A DNA stretch of 64,000 nt, taken from JAGLCW01 sp964427915. GTDB taxonomy: Bacteria; Caldisericota; Caldisericia; UBA6126. A program made the translations under genes and the position numbers. The stretch spans positions 78,169-142,168 of the forward strand of contig CAYRWA010000058.1 in NCBI GenBank assembly GCA_964427915.1. Reading direction: 5' to 3'. Below, piece by piece: positions 34,639 to 44,730 of the stretch. How positions within the stretch are numbered: position 1 is the stretch's first letter; each line of letters begins with the position of its first letter. The notes under the pieces are model-generated. The model ran no database searches, was not told where the DNA came from, and saw nothing but the letters and a program-made list of their open reading frames with translations.

Positions 34639-35118
34639 ATGAAATGCCCATTTTGCAATTCTACTTTGCACAAAGTTTTAGACAAACGTGAAACGAAAAC
34701 AGGTAATTCGATTCGCAGAAGAAGAGAATGTTTATCTTGCTCAAGGCGTTTTACTACCTTTGAAAGAATTGACTTGGGCAATATTATGGTTGTCAAACGC
34801 GACCAATCCAGACAAGCATTCGATCGCGAAAAAATAAAAACCGGTATTCTGAAGTCAACGGAAAAGAGACCCGTTACCATGCAACAAGTTGAAAGTATGA
34901 TTGATTCGATAGAATCAACGATCCGTAAAGAATACGAAAAAGAAGTGCATAGTCTTGAAATAGGGACGCTTATTATGAAGGAATTAAAGAATACTGACCC
35001 TGTAGCATATATACGTTTTGCTTCTGTGTATAAGGATTTTCGCGATATTGATGAATTCGTAAATGAAATTCACGGTTTACAAAATAAAGGAGGAACTTTT
35101 CATGATGAATCTTTATGA
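34639..35118 (+). CDS. nrdR: transcriptional repressor NrdR
   Basis: 159 residues after AAGGAG. Zinc ribbon C3-X2-C6 ... C31-X2-C34 with RRRRECLSCSRRFTTFER, then an ATP-cone domain (VVKRDQSRQAFDREKIKTGI ... YIRFASVYKDFRD). NrdR binds ATP/dATP and shuts ribonucleotide reductase operons. Here it would repress its own operon through the two boxes upstream. It overlaps nrdD by 17 bp. Confidence 0.95.
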   Translation: MKCPFCNSTLHKVLDKRETKTGNSIRRRRECLSCSRRFTTFERIDLGNIMVVKRDQSRQAFDREKIKTGILKSTEKRPVTMQQVESMIDSIESTIRKEYEKEVHSLEIGTLIMKELKNTDPVAYIRFASVYKDFRDIDEFVNEIHGLQNKGGTFHDESL

Positions 35119-37936
35119 AATTGAGACCAATTTGGATTTGAACGATGCTAGTTCATCTGTTCACGACACTTTGTACTCCTACGTACTGGACGGTTTTAGA
35201 AAAAGAGATGGTAGTATTGTTCCATTTCAGATGGATAAAATTACCAATGCTATACAAAAAGCTTCTCAACAAGTACAGCGCAAGAATCTTGCGGATGTAC
35301 CCATACCCGATGCCCAAAGCATTGCAAAAAGAGTATGTGATGAGCTAAACAACCCAACCTCTATTTATTTTGTACAAGAAGCAGATGGAAAACGTATCGC
35401 CAACATTGAAGATATTCAAGATTTGGTTGAAATTACACTGAGTCAAGAAGGTTTTCCTGAAGTAATGGTGTACTACAAAGAATACCGAAAACGAAGAGAA
35501 ACCATCCGAAAGCAATTGAAAATTCGAACGAAGGCGAGTCAGGATTCCAGAGACTCTACGGATGCTCTTCTTCTTGTTGAATCTTCATCAGAAAACATAG
35601 TACATCCGTGGGATAAGTCTCGAATTATTTCCTCTCTCATGAAAGAAACATCTTTATCTTACAGCGAAGCACATACCGTAGCGAAAGCTGTTGAAAATAA
35701 AGCTTTTGCATGGCAAGGTTCCGAAATAGGAACCACACTAATCCGAGAAATGGTCAACAACGAATTAGAAGACAGAGGGCATGTAGCCCAATTGAAAGAC
35801 TTAGCTCAGTTTTCGGTTGCCAAGTCTACTCTTGAAAACATTATGTTTGAGAAATCAGAAGAAAACAGCAATATCAAAAGTAACAACCCAGAAGCTGTAA
35901 CGCAAACCATTGGAGAGTATATATTGAAACAATATGCACTTCGATATGTGTATGGATCGAATCTCTCAAGGGCACATTCCACTGGACGCATTCACATTCA
36001 TGACCTAGGTTTTCCAGATCGCGTATACTGCTCCTCTCACTCTATTGAATATATAAAAAAATATGGCTTGACAGGACTTGTGAATCTTAATAGTGAATCA
36101 AAACCAGCCAAATCAGCTCAAGTTTTGACAGGTCATTTGAACACATTCATTGCCTCTATGCAGGCTTATTATGCTGGAGCATTGGGTGTTGCCTATATAA
36201 ACATTATGTATGCACCACTTCTAAACGAATTGCCTGATGATGTTTTATACCAACGTGCCCAGGAGTTAATATTTAATGGTTCGCAAAATGCTTTTGCCAG
36301 AGGAGGTCAAACTGTTTTCCTTGATTTCAATATCCATACAGGAGTTCCTTCCTACTTAAAAAATGTTCCAGCTATTTGTGAAGGCGGACAATACAAAATG
36401 CGATTGCCATCTAACGAAGATGTTTCTTTAACAGAGGGGCAACTCCCAAGCACTAGTCCTGCTGGTCATAAACGCATGCAATTATCATACAATGGTGAAG
36501 TAGTATTACAAGAAGACATTGACGCAGATGGGAGTATTGTATACAATCAAGAAATTGTCCAAAAAACCAAGTCCAAGGGATATCACATATATACTTACGG
36601 TGACTTCGAAGACGTAGCTCGAAAATTTGCTATGGCTATGCTTGATGTTTGGGAAAAGGGTGATAAAAATGGCCGCATCTTTGAGTTTCCGAAATGTGAC
36701 TTTCACGTAAGTGAAGAGTCTTTTTCTGATCCTGCACAAACTGCCGTTCTAGAGAGAGCGGTTGAAGTTGCTGCCAACAACGGTTCTGTGTACTTCATTT
36801 TTGACCGAGACCAAGTTACCCTTTCTGCTTGTTGTCGCCTTCGTACTACAATTAACGACAACTATATGCTCGTACATCCTGAAACCATGCGTTTTTGTGG
36901 ATTTCAAAATGTAACTATTAATATACCTCAGGCTGCTTATCTTGCTGCAATCGACGGAAAGAAGACGATAGATGGTCTGTTAGAAAAAGTCTATGAATCC
37001 ATGGATATGGCCATTCAAGCACATCTCATGAAAAAAGACTTTGTTGGACAAAAAATGATGCAAAAAGGGAGTCCTCTTTGGCAAATTGGGAAAGAATCTA
37101 ATGACGGAAAGCCCTATGTTGACCTAGATAAGAGTACTTACATCATTGGCTTGATAGGAGTTAACGACGCCCTGCATTATATATATGGAAAGCAAATGCA
37201 TGATTCACCTGATATGGTAGACAAGGCAATTGAAATTGTAGCAGCTATGAATATCAAAATTCGGGAATATACAGAAAAATACAATTTAAAATTTACATTG
37301 GAAGAATCTCCTGCTGAATCTGCCGCTAGACGACTAGCCAAAACCGATTTAATCTATTATCCCGATCATGCAAAGGACATCGTGAAAGGAAGTATAGAAG
37401 ATGACAATGTCTACTATACAAACTCTGTTCACTTATCTGCTGATGCTCCCGTTGGTATTGTAGATAGAATCCGGGTTCAGGGCATGTTTCATGGTCTTAT
37501 CGAATCCGGTGCCATAACGCATGCTTTTATTGGTGAGGAACGGCCTTCAAAAGAAAGTATCATGGTGTTGATCAAAAACACTTTGTACAAAACTCAAACA
37601 GCACAAGTAACCATTAGTCCAGAGTTTTCGTATTGTAACAAATGCCATCATCAAATGATGGGGATACAAGGCACGTGTGACAAATGCGGAAGTACTGATA
37701 TTGACTCTATCTCCAGAATTGTAGGATATTTCAGTGTGATCAACAATTGGAATAAATCCAAAATAGAAGAACTCAATGCTCGACATGCAGGCAACTATGG
37801 CGTAGACACCACGCAAATGCCACATACGATACAGCTTATTCAAGGGATCCACCCCCAGGGTAATACGCTTTCTACATCTGATCTGAAAACTGTACCCTCA
37901 AAACCTCATTGCAATGGAGATACGTGTCGTTTATAG
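35102..37936 (+). CDS. nrdD: anaerobic (class III) ribonucleoside-triphosphate reductase
   Basis: 944 residues from the ATG after AAAGGAGG; the in-frame ATG at 35063 precedes that site. Two ATP-cone segments lie at the N-terminus (about 30-125, VPFQMDKITNAIQKA, and about 155-245, HPWDKSRIISSLMKE). The catalytic barrel includes SRAHSTGRIHIHDLGFPDR and FLDFNIHTGVPSYL. A C-terminal zinc site is formed by C845, C848, C859 and C862, and the glycyl radical is G875 (RIVGYF). It makes dNTPs from NTPs without oxygen. About 60 residues follow the radical site, ending Cys-Asn-Gly-Asp-Thr-Cys. Confidence 0.95.
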   Translation: MMNLYEIETNLDLNDASSSVHDTLYSYVLDGFRKRDGSIVPFQMDKITNAIQKASQQVQRKNLADVPIPDAQSIAKRVCDELNNPTSIYFVQEADGKRIANIEDIQDLVEITLSQEGFPEVMVYYKEYRKRRETIRKQLKIRTKASQDSRDSTDALLLVESSSENIVHPWDKSRIISSLMKETSLSYSEAHTVAKAVENKAFAWQGSEIGTTLIREMVNNELEDRGHVAQLKDLAQFSVAKSTLENIMFEKSEENSNIKSNNPEAVTQTIGEYILKQYALRYVYGSNLSRAHSTGRIHIHDLGFPDRVYCSSHSIEYIKKYGLTGLVNLNSESKPAKSAQVLTGHLNTFIASMQAYYAGALGVAYINIMYAPLLNELPDDVLYQRAQELIFNGSQNAFARGGQTVFLDFNIHTGVPSYLKNVPAICEGGQYKMRLPSNEDVSLTEGQLPSTSPAGHKRMQLSYNGEVVLQEDIDADGSIVYNQEIVQKTKSKGYHIYTYGDFEDVARKFAMAMLDVWEKGDKNGRIFEFPKCDFHVSEESFSDPAQTAVLERAVEVAANNGSVYFIFDRDQVTLSACCRLRTTINDNYMLVHPETMRFCGFQNVTINIPQAAYLAAIDGKKTIDGLLEKVYESMDMAIQAHLMKKDFVGQKMMQKGSPLWQIGKESNDGKPYVDLDKSTYIIGLIGVNDALHYIYGKQMHDSPDMVDKAIEIVAAMNIKIREYTEKYNLKFTLEESPAESAARRLAKTDLIYYPDHAKDIVKGSIEDDNVYYTNSVHLSADAPVGIVDRIRVQGMFHGLIESGAITHAFIGEERPSKESIMVLIKNTLYKTQTAQVTISPEFSYCNKCHHQMMGIQGTCDKCGSTDIDSISRIVGYFSVINNWNKSKIEELNARHAGNYGVDTTQMPHTIQLIQGIHPQGNTLSTSDLKTVPSKPHCNGDTCRL

Positions 37937-37949
37937 AAAGAAGGATGTA

Positions 37950-38342
37950 ATGGAGAAAAAAACATTTATGATGGTGGTATATGGAAAAGACAATTGTCCA
38001 CACTGTAAAGAATTACAGAAAATTGTCACTGGAGTTCTTGAAAATAATACACTTTTTTTTGCTGACTTTCAAAATCTTTCTACAAAGGAAGGTCTTGTTG
38101 CCTATGCAAAAGCAGAAACAATTAATGGACAAAGAATTCCGGCATTGCAAATCATGAAGTGGAATCAAAAAACGGATTGCTATGAAAAAATGATAGATCC
38201 AAGAAAACCATTAATGAATAAGAAGCAAGGAATTGAATACATGCCTACTTATTTACAACTACAAACTGACTATGCAAATCATCACTATATAACCCAGGAA
38301 GATATCCTCGAATTGTTGGATGTTGCGAAGAAAACGGCATAA
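37950..38342 (+). CDS. thioredoxin/glutaredoxin-like protein in the nrd operon
   Basis: 130 residues from an ATG after GAAGGA; an in-frame ATG at 37914 lies inside nrdD. A redox motif C16-P-H-C19 (VVYGKDNCPHCKEL) starts a thioredoxin fold with a later IPALQIMKW (cis-Pro) region; an insertion of uncertain structure follows. Its place between nrdD and nrdG suggests it is a NrdH-like reductant or regulator of the reductase. Class III enzymes mostly use formate, so a redoxin here is notable. It overlaps nrdG by 23 bp. Confidence 0.7.
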   Translation: MEKKTFMMVVYGKDNCPHCKELQKIVTGVLENNTLFFADFQNLSTKEGLVAYAKAETINGQRIPALQIMKWNQKTDCYEKMIDPRKPLMNKKQGIEYMPTYLQLQTDYANHHYITQEDILELLDVAKKTA

Positions 38343-39039
38343 ATTGAAACCTACATCTATATATACTTATCTCCCTAAAGAATCCACCATCGATTATCAG
38401 GGCCATCTTTCAATCCTCATGTTCACAGCAGGTTGTAATTTTAAGTGTAGGTATTGTCACAATCCAGAATTGATTCCCAAGAAGAACGATTGTATCAAGT
38501 CCGATGATTTAGAAAAAATTCTCATTCATGCGAAGGAGAATTGGGTAGATGCTATTTCTATCTCCGGGGGTGAACCTACAATGTCCCCCATTTTGCCAGA
38601 TACTCTTCAAATCATAAAGTCTTATGGATTCAAGATAAAATTGGATACACAAGGTTCCTTTCCAAACATTCTTCAAGAAGTACTTCCATACCTAGATTAC
38701 ATTGCGATGGATTACAAAATGCCAATCGAAAAACTGTCCCAATTAACCCAAACAAATGCTCCTAAAGAATCAATTAACCGGAGTTTGGATCTCATTAAGA
38801 ATAGTGGCGTTGACTATGAAATCAGAACAACAGTCGTACCAGGTTTGCATTCAGAGTCAGATATGATGAAAATTTGTGAAGAAATTACTACTGTAAAACG
38901 TTTCATCTTGCAACCATTTGTGCCTAGAGAAAACCTTCCCGATCCTTCTTACCAGAAAAAACCTCGAACGCCCATCCCCTTGTTGGAAAGGTTTCAAAGG
39001 GTTTGTCAAGACTACATTCAACATGTCATTGTCCGATAA
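38320..39039 (+). CDS. nrdG: anaerobic ribonucleotide reductase activating enzyme
   Basis: 239 residues. Radical SAM motif C39-X3-C43-X2-C46 (AGCNFKCRYCHNPE), ISISGGEPTM and RTTVVPGLHSESDMM. It generates the glycyl radical on NrdD G875. No clear ribosome site precedes the ATG; a TTG at 38344 is an alternative start, and reading may depend on translation of the redoxin gene it overlaps. Last gene of the nrd operon. Confidence 0.92.
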   Translation: MLRRKRHKLKPTSIYTYLPKESTIDYQGHLSILMFTAGCNFKCRYCHNPELIPKKNDCIKSDDLEKILIHAKENWVDAISISGGEPTMSPILPDTLQIIKSYGFKIKLDTQGSFPNILQEVLPYLDYIAMDYKMPIEKLSQLTQTNAPKESINRSLDLIKNSGVDYEIRTTVVPGLHSESDMMKICEEITTVKRFILQPFVPRENLPDPSYQKKPRTPIPLLERFQRVCQDYIQHVIVR

Positions 39040-39144
39040 ATGTAATAAAATTGTTACAAAATGTTTCGTTCTTTACATGCCTTTTAAGTTTTTTTTGAAA
39101 ACCTTTGCAATTTCTCTTGGAAAAAAACATTGAAAGGAGGCTAT

Positions 39145-39786
39145 ATGAAAGACCTATATCCTGTTTACTTACAACTATATCAAAAAAAAGTGTTGATTGT
39201 TGGAGGGGGTTCTATTGCAACTCAAAAAATTAAAACATTGCTAGATACAGGATGTATCATCACTGTTGTAAGTCCAACGATTACAAAAGAAATAGCTTCC
39301 TGGAACCAACAAAAGCTTCTTCGTTTGAAACAAAGAGAATTTCTTGCAATAGATGTAAACAACATGAACTTGATATTCTCTGCCACCAACAATAGAGATG
39401 TCAACGAAAAGATAAAAACACTTGCCAATCAAAAAAGTATTATGGTAAATGCTGTTGACGATCCACCGAATTGTGATTTCTATGTCCCTTCCATTGTCCG
39501 CAGAGGTTCTCTGGTTATAGCTATATCCACACAGGGAGAATGTCCAGGCTTTGCAAAACTCCTTCGAAAAAAAATTGAAGAGTTGATTCCTTCAAAATAT
39601 GGTGAATTTGTCTGTTTTCTAGGACGTCTTCGCAAACATATGAAAGCTTCTTGCAAGGATTCTAACCAGAGACAATCTGTAATGAAAGACGTATTGTATG
39701 ATGGTATAATAGATGACCTAGAAAACAAAACTTTGAAAGAAGTTCAAGATAAGGTGGAAAATTGTATATCTACGCACTTGCGTTAA
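39145..39786 (+). CDS. precorrin-2 dehydrogenase / sirohydrochlorin ferrochelatase-like (Met8/CysG N-terminal type)
   Basis: 213 residues from the ATG after AAAGGAGG; a TTG at 39130 precedes that site. NAD-binding start KKVLIVGGGSIATQKIKTLL, NAVDDPPNCDFYVPSIVRRG and GECPGFAKLLRKKIEEL match the SirC/Met8 family. It oxidises precorrin-2 to sirohydrochlorin and, in bifunctional members, inserts Fe2+. No separate CbiX/SirB-type chelatase is in this operon, so it may do both steps. First gene of the haem operon; it overlaps hemA by 25 bp. Confidence 0.88.
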   Translation: MKDLYPVYLQLYQKKVLIVGGGSIATQKIKTLLDTGCIITVVSPTITKEIASWNQQKLLRLKQREFLAIDVNNMNLIFSATNNRDVNEKIKTLANQKSIMVNAVDDPPNCDFYVPSIVRRGSLVIAISTQGECPGFAKLLRKKIEELIPSKYGEFVCFLGRLRKHMKASCKDSNQRQSVMKDVLYDGIIDDLENKTLKEVQDKVENCISTHLR

Positions 39787-41093
39787 ACCATAAAACAGCG
39801 TCTTTTAAGCTACGAGAAAAGATTTCCTCGTTGGAAACAAACAGCGATGAGTTCTATAGCTCGTTAATGAACAATGAGTCTATTCATGGTTGTGTGTTTC
39901 TTACCACATGCAACCGTTTTGAAATATATATCTCAACAGACCAACTCGACAAAGCTAAAATGTTACTGCAAAATATCTTCTTTTCTTCGACTACTTTATC
40001 TCCTGCTGAATTTAAACATTGCTTCGTAGAATATCAATGCACCCAAGCTGTTGAACATCTTTTTCATGTTGCTGCTGGTTTGGATTCCTTGCTACTTGGA
40101 GAGGATCAAATCCTTCACCAAATAAGAGATGCTTATCAATATTCTCTCGATAGGAATGCTGCTGATAAAGTCATACACTCCTTGTTTCAAAAAGCAATTC
40201 ATGTAGGAAAAATGGTACGAACTGTCACAGAAATTAATCAACATTCCTTATCGTATCCTGGTTTGTGTATAGATATTTGCAAAGATACATTTTCTTCCAT
40301 TCATGACTGCGACATACTTGTACTTGGTTCCGGTGAAATGGGAACCGATGTTGTGAAAACATTCATGAAAAAAGAACCTCATTCCATAACCGTTGCATGT
40401 AGAAATCCAAAAAAAGTGAAGTGGATCTCTTCTCTTGATCCTTCCATCAAGGTTTTGTGTTTGCACGATATTCCAGCCATTCTTTCCACCATTAATACGG
40501 TGATTAGCTGCATAAGAGTTGACCAACCATTTCTTACAAGTGACATGATTTCACAATCAAAACTCGTACTCTCACAACATCCAAAAGTTTTCATTGATCT
40601 TTCCGTACCACGAAGTATTTCGCAAGATGTTAAAGCCATCGCAGGATTAGAGTTGATTGATATGGATATACTCGCTACGCGAATACAACATGCTATGAAA
40701 AATCGCACCGACGAAGTACAAAAAGTATCCCTTTGTATTCAAGACGAACTTCAAAGTTTTTCCCAATGGCTTCAAACCAAACATATCGACCCGACCATAG
40801 AAGCTCTCAAATCTTTTTCTGAATCCATCAAGAACAAAGAGTTATCTCGTGCTATTCGTCGTTTTGGTCCCCTAACAGAAGCACAGGAACGAATCCTAAA
40901 CGATCTTGCCCATTCCATAACATACGGGATCTTACGCTATCCTATCCAAGAAGCAAAGAACCACATTCTTGCAACTGGTCAGACTATGGAGTCAGTAATA
41001 CTCTTGCACCAACTATTTCACCTAGATGAAATGGCAAAAGATGAACGCAAAAAAAAGACTGCTAAAAAGAATGCGTCCAGCGACTATGAATAA
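39762..41093 (+). CDS. hemA: glutamyl-tRNA reductase
   Basis: 443 residues from a TTG start (family N-terminus MYIYALALNHKTASFKLREK) with AAGGTGG before it. Active-site cysteine C50 in FLTTCNRFEIY; tRNA-recognition region HLFHVAAGLDSLLLGEDQIL; NADPH domain LVLGSGEMG; C-terminal dimerisation helices. It reduces Glu-tRNA to glutamate-1-semialdehyde, the first haem precursor. The lysine-rich tail overlaps the hemC start by 8 bp. Confidence 0.94.
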   Translation: MYIYALALNHKTASFKLREKISSLETNSDEFYSSLMNNESIHGCVFLTTCNRFEIYISTDQLDKAKMLLQNIFFSSTTLSPAEFKHCFVEYQCTQAVEHLFHVAAGLDSLLLGEDQILHQIRDAYQYSLDRNAADKVIHSLFQKAIHVGKMVRTVTEINQHSLSYPGLCIDICKDTFSSIHDCDILVLGSGEMGTDVVKTFMKKEPHSITVACRNPKKVKWISSLDPSIKVLCLHDIPAILSTINTVISCIRVDQPFLTSDMISQSKLVLSQHPKVFIDLSVPRSISQDVKAIAGLELIDMDILATRIQHAMKNRTDEVQKVSLCIQDELQSFSQWLQTKHIDPTIEALKSFSESIKNKELSRAIRRFGPLTEAQERILNDLAHSITYGILRYPIQEAKNHILATGQTMESVILLHQLFHLDEMAKDERKKKTAKKNASSDYE

Positions 41094-42012
41094 AATTCGT
41101 ATCGGCTCAAGAAAAAGCATTCTAGCCATGAAGCAATCGGAGCTTGTAAAAATAGAACTGCAAAAACTAGGAATCCCCCACATTGAAATCATTCCTTTTG
41201 ATACATCCGGTGACCAAAATCAAGAACAATGCTTAACAGAAATCGGAGGAAAAGGAGTATTCACCGAGGAAATCGAGAAATCCCTTTTGAATAAGGATAT
41301 TGATATTGCGGTTCATAGTCTAAAGGATCTGCCAGTGAATCTTTCTTCTCCATTTCAATTATCGGGTGTTCTTGCACGAGAAGACCCCCATGATGCTTTT
41401 CTTTCCTGCCGGTATACATCCATCGATGACATCCCCCATGGCGGAACAATAGCAACTTCTAGTGTCCGTCGAAGAGCATTTCTCTTGTCGTATCGACCAG
41501 ACTTACAGTGCGTACCCATCAGGGGTAACGTTCAAACACGTTTCAACAAATGCATGGCTGGAAAAATAGATGCTACGATAATGGCTTTTGCTGGTCTTAA
41601 GAGATGCAATATGGAATCGCATATTCAATCCATCCTTCCTACATCCATCATGGTACCTTCTCCAGGACAAGGTGCAATTGCGATGGAAACACGGAAACAT
41701 TCTCCCATCCATGAGATCATCTCCTTAATCAATGATTCAAAAACATGTAAAGAAACTTCTTGTGAAAGAACTCTGCTTTCTCTTCTTGGTGGTGGATGCC
41801 ACACGCCATTTGGCGCTGTTGCAACGATTTATCATGACACCATCGACCTATACGCCTGTATTGTTTCTCCAGATGGAAAAACAAAATACGAAACCAAACA
41901 GACCGGCAATGCTGAAGACTGGAAGTCCGTTGCTATAGCATCATTTGAAGATTTACAAACCCAAGGATTAAGCACTATTTTGAAAGAAATGGATTCCAAT
42001 GAGAAAAACTGA
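41086..42012 (+). CDS. hemC: hydroxymethylbilane synthase
   Basis: 308 residues from MNKIRIGSRKSILAMKQSEL; upstream in-frame ATGs at 41026 and 41071 lie in hemA and lack family similarity. DIAVHSLKDLP, SSVRRRAFLLSYRPDL and IRGNVQTRFNK are canonical, and the dipyrromethane cofactor binds C238 in GGGCHTPFGA. It polymerises four porphobilinogens. It overlaps cobA-hemD by 14 bp. Confidence 0.94.
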   Translation: MNKIRIGSRKSILAMKQSELVKIELQKLGIPHIEIIPFDTSGDQNQEQCLTEIGGKGVFTEEIEKSLLNKDIDIAVHSLKDLPVNLSSPFQLSGVLAREDPHDAFLSCRYTSIDDIPHGGTIATSSVRRRAFLLSYRPDLQCVPIRGNVQTRFNKCMAGKIDATIMAFAGLKRCNMESHIQSILPTSIMVPSPGQGAIAMETRKHSPIHEIISLINDSKTCKETSCERTLLSLLGGGCHTPFGAVATIYHDTIDLYACIVSPDGKTKYETKQTGNAEDWKSVAIASFEDLQTQGLSTILKEMDSNEKN

Positions 42013-43534
42013 GCAACCGAACGTTTATTTGGTAGGTGTCGGACCCGGTGATCCAAAGCTTCTGACTTTGAAAGCAAAAGAATTGATTGATACTGCTGAT
42101 GTTATTATATACGACCGATTGGTCAGCCAAGAAATTAAAGAATTGTTTCCCTCCAAAGCTACTTGCATCTATGTTGGCAAAAATCCGAATGGAACAAGTG
42201 TTTCGCAGGATGATATTCACGCTGTTCTTTTACAATATGCTCATCATGAAAAAATTATTGTACGATTGAAAGGCGGTGACCCTTTTGTTTTTGGTCGTGG
42301 TGGTGAAGAGGCACTTTTTCTGAGGCACCATAGTATACTTTTTGAAGTTGTTCCTGGGATTACTTCTGCCATTGCTGTACCAGAATATGCTGGCATTCCT
42401 GTAACGCATCGAGGACTCTCTACAAGTTTTTCTGTCATTACAGGGCATACTCAGGGTGATACTTCTATCGACGACTATCCATGGGAACATATCGCACATA
42501 GCGTTGATACCCTAGTTATCTTAATGGGGATCCGCAACCTTCCTATCATCGTAAGTCATTTACTTTCTGCGGGAAAGGATAAACGTACCCCTGTTGCCAT
42601 TATTGAACAAGGTACCACCCCTAAGCAGCGAACCGTTGTAGGAACATTACACGATATTCAGTCTCGCGTGCAAGAAGAAGAGATTCATCCTCCTTCGATT
42701 ATTATCATTGGTCATACGGTTCCCTTACACGAATCCATCGCTTGGTTTGACCAGCGACCGCTTTGGAATAAAACAATTCTGGTAACAAGAGCAAAAGACC
42801 AGGTGAGTTCGCTACGAGACCGCTTAACAAAACTTGGAGCCAATGTCATATCAATGCCTTCTATCGAAATCAGAAAGCTACCCTTGAACAGTTCTTTTGA
42901 AAGCGACATTCGTTCCATTTCTTCTTTCGACTGGATCCTTTTTTCGAGTGTCCATGGCGTAAAGATCTTTTTCGAAAAACTTTCCGAATGGAATATGGAT
43001 GCCCGTATCTTGCATAGGAATAAAATTGCATGCATTGGACCCTCCACTCAAATAGAATTAAAGAAACACGGAATTACTTCTGATCTGCTTCCTCAAAGGT
43101 TTGTAGCAGAATCTTTGTGGGATGCTTTACAAAAACATATAGAACCAGGAATGTCTATTCTGTTTCCTCGAGCCAAAAATGCCCGAACTTTTCTACTTGA
43201 TAAACTTGTAGAAAGTCAATGCCATGTTCATGAACATCATCTTTACGAATCTGTGTATGAAACAACATTTACAGAATCACAAATAGAGAAAATATTGAAC
43301 CAAAAGATCGATGGCATAACTTTTACTAGTGCATCTTGTGTGCATGGATTTTTTCAGCGCATCCCTCAGACCCTACAAAGGAAAGTGCTAGAAAAATCTT
43401 TTATTTGTATTGGCCCCATTACAGCTAGTGCAGCAAAAAAACATGGCGTGATGGAGCCTATTGTATCACAGGAACATACTATCAAAGGACTGTGTGATAC
43501 AATCGTTCAAATTTTGAATCCAACGAAGAAATAG
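41999..43534 (+). CDS. cobA-hemD: uroporphyrinogen-III C-methyltransferase / uroporphyrinogen-III synthase fusion
   Basis: 511 residues. The first half (about 8-250) is the SUMT methyltransferase: VYLVGVGPGDPKLLTLKAKE, RLKGGDPFVFGRGGEEA, VPGITSAIAVPEYAGIPVTH. The second half (about 265-505) is HemD: ILVTRAKDQVSSLRDRLTKLG, FTSASCVHGFF and CIGPITASAAKKHG. The fusion channels hydroxymethylbilane through uroporphyrinogen III to precorrin-2. Such fusions are common in Clostridia. Located between hemC and ahbC. Confidence 0.94.
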   Translation: MRKTEQPNVYLVGVGPGDPKLLTLKAKELIDTADVIIYDRLVSQEIKELFPSKATCIYVGKNPNGTSVSQDDIHAVLLQYAHHEKIIVRLKGGDPFVFGRGGEEALFLRHHSILFEVVPGITSAIAVPEYAGIPVTHRGLSTSFSVITGHTQGDTSIDDYPWEHIAHSVDTLVILMGIRNLPIIVSHLLSAGKDKRTPVAIIEQGTTPKQRTVVGTLHDIQSRVQEEEIHPPSIIIIGHTVPLHESIAWFDQRPLWNKTILVTRAKDQVSSLRDRLTKLGANVISMPSIEIRKLPLNSSFESDIRSISSFDWILFSSVHGVKIFFEKLSEWNMDARILHRNKIACIGPSTQIELKKHGITSDLLPQRFVAESLWDALQKHIEPGMSILFPRAKNARTFLLDKLVESQCHVHEHHLYESVYETTFTESQIEKILNQKIDGITFTSASCVHGFFQRIPQTLQRKVLEKSFICIGPITASAAKKHGVMEPIVSQEHTIKGLCDTIVQILNPTKK

Positions 43535-43542
43535 AGGTACCT

Positions 43543-44730
43543 ATGATAGGATTTACAAAGTTATTGTGTGGCACTGCGACCGTTTCAGAAGTGATCCAAA
43601 AACAACACCAAAAAAATATCCCACCTCATCTTCTACAATTCTCCGATATTAATAGACCCTTGGTAGTATGGAATGCAACCAATCGATGCAATTTACGTTG
43701 CCAGCATTGCTATATCAATGCCGAGGACCAATCGTATGAAAATGAGATCACAACCGAAGAAGCCAAGATATTTATACAAGATTTAGCAGACTCCCAAGTT
43801 CCCGTTCTTTTATTTTCAGGTGGGGAACCTTTGATGCGCAAGGATTTGTTTGAGCTTATCCAGTTGGCTTCTACAAAAGGACTGCGTCCCGTGTTATCCA
43901 CCAATGGTACCCTGATCACACCACAGGTAGCACAACAGTTAAGAGACGCTGGTATCATGTATGTAGGGGTAAGTATTGACGGAAAACCAGAAACGCATGA
44001 CTTTTTTCGAAACAAGGAAGGTTCTTTTATTGCTGCTTTGCAAGGCATACGAGAATCCCAAAAAGCAGGGCTAAAAACAGGTATTCGCATGACTCTTACA
44101 AAATCTAACTTCCATGATTTACCCAGCATTTTTGACCTTGTTGAAAAAGAAAACATTCCTCGCTTTTGTATTTACCACCTTGTTTATGCTGGAAGAGCTG
44201 TTGATTCTGCAATGGAGGACCTTTCCCACGAAGAAATGCAAACTGTTGTCGAGTACATATGCCAAAGAGTCTATGATTTTGCCAAGCGAGGTGTTAAAAC
44301 TGAAGTTTTAACCACTGACAATCATGCTGATGGCATTTATCTCTATCACAAAATACTGAAGGCCCAACCTGAGCGTTCTCAGGAGATTATGAAACTACTT
44401 ACTCTTCATGGAGGATGCTCAGCGGGTACAAAATTTAGCAATGTTGGTCCCACAGGCGATGTACATCCGTGTCAGTTTTGGCAAGATGTATCGATTGGAA
44501 ACATTCGCGAAACACCGTTTAGTGTTATTTGGAATCGACCACACCCACTCATGGATTTGTTACGAAACAAATCTCAACATGTAAAAGGAAAATGCGGGGA
44601 CTGCCATTACAAAACTGTATGTGCTGGTTGTCGAATCCGAGCTAAATCTATTAAAGGAGACATTTGGGATGAGGATCCTGCCTGTTACCTTCCCAACGAA
44701 ATGATTGTTACAAAGGACATCACAAAATGA
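43543..44730 (+). CDS. ahbC: 12,18-didecarboxysiroheme deacetylase (radical SAM, NirJ1 type)
   Basis: 395 residues. Radical SAM motif C49-X3-C53-X2-C56 (TNRCNLRCQHCYI), FSGGEPLMRKDLFELI, STNGTLITPQ; C-terminal auxiliary-cluster cysteines in GGCSAGTKFSNVGPTGDVHPC and CGDCHYKTVCAGCR. The longer N-terminus (about 45 residues before the motif, MIGFTKLLCGTATVSEVI) is typical of NirJ1/AhbC. It removes acetate side chains of 12,18-didecarboxysiroheme to give Fe-coproporphyrin III. The stop overlaps hemB (ATGA). Confidence 0.9.
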   Translation: MIGFTKLLCGTATVSEVIQKQHQKNIPPHLLQFSDINRPLVVWNATNRCNLRCQHCYINAEDQSYENEITTEEAKIFIQDLADSQVPVLLFSGGEPLMRKDLFELIQLASTKGLRPVLSTNGTLITPQVAQQLRDAGIMYVGVSIDGKPETHDFFRNKEGSFIAALQGIRESQKAGLKTGIRMTLTKSNFHDLPSIFDLVEKENIPRFCIYHLVYAGRAVDSAMEDLSHEEMQTVVEYICQRVYDFAKRGVKTEVLTTDNHADGIYLYHKILKAQPERSQEIMKLLTLHGGCSAGTKFSNVGPTGDVHPCQFWQDVSIGNIRETPFSVIWNRPHPLMDLLRNKSQHVKGKCGDCHYKTVCAGCRIRAKSIKGDIWDEDPACYLPNEMIVTKDITK

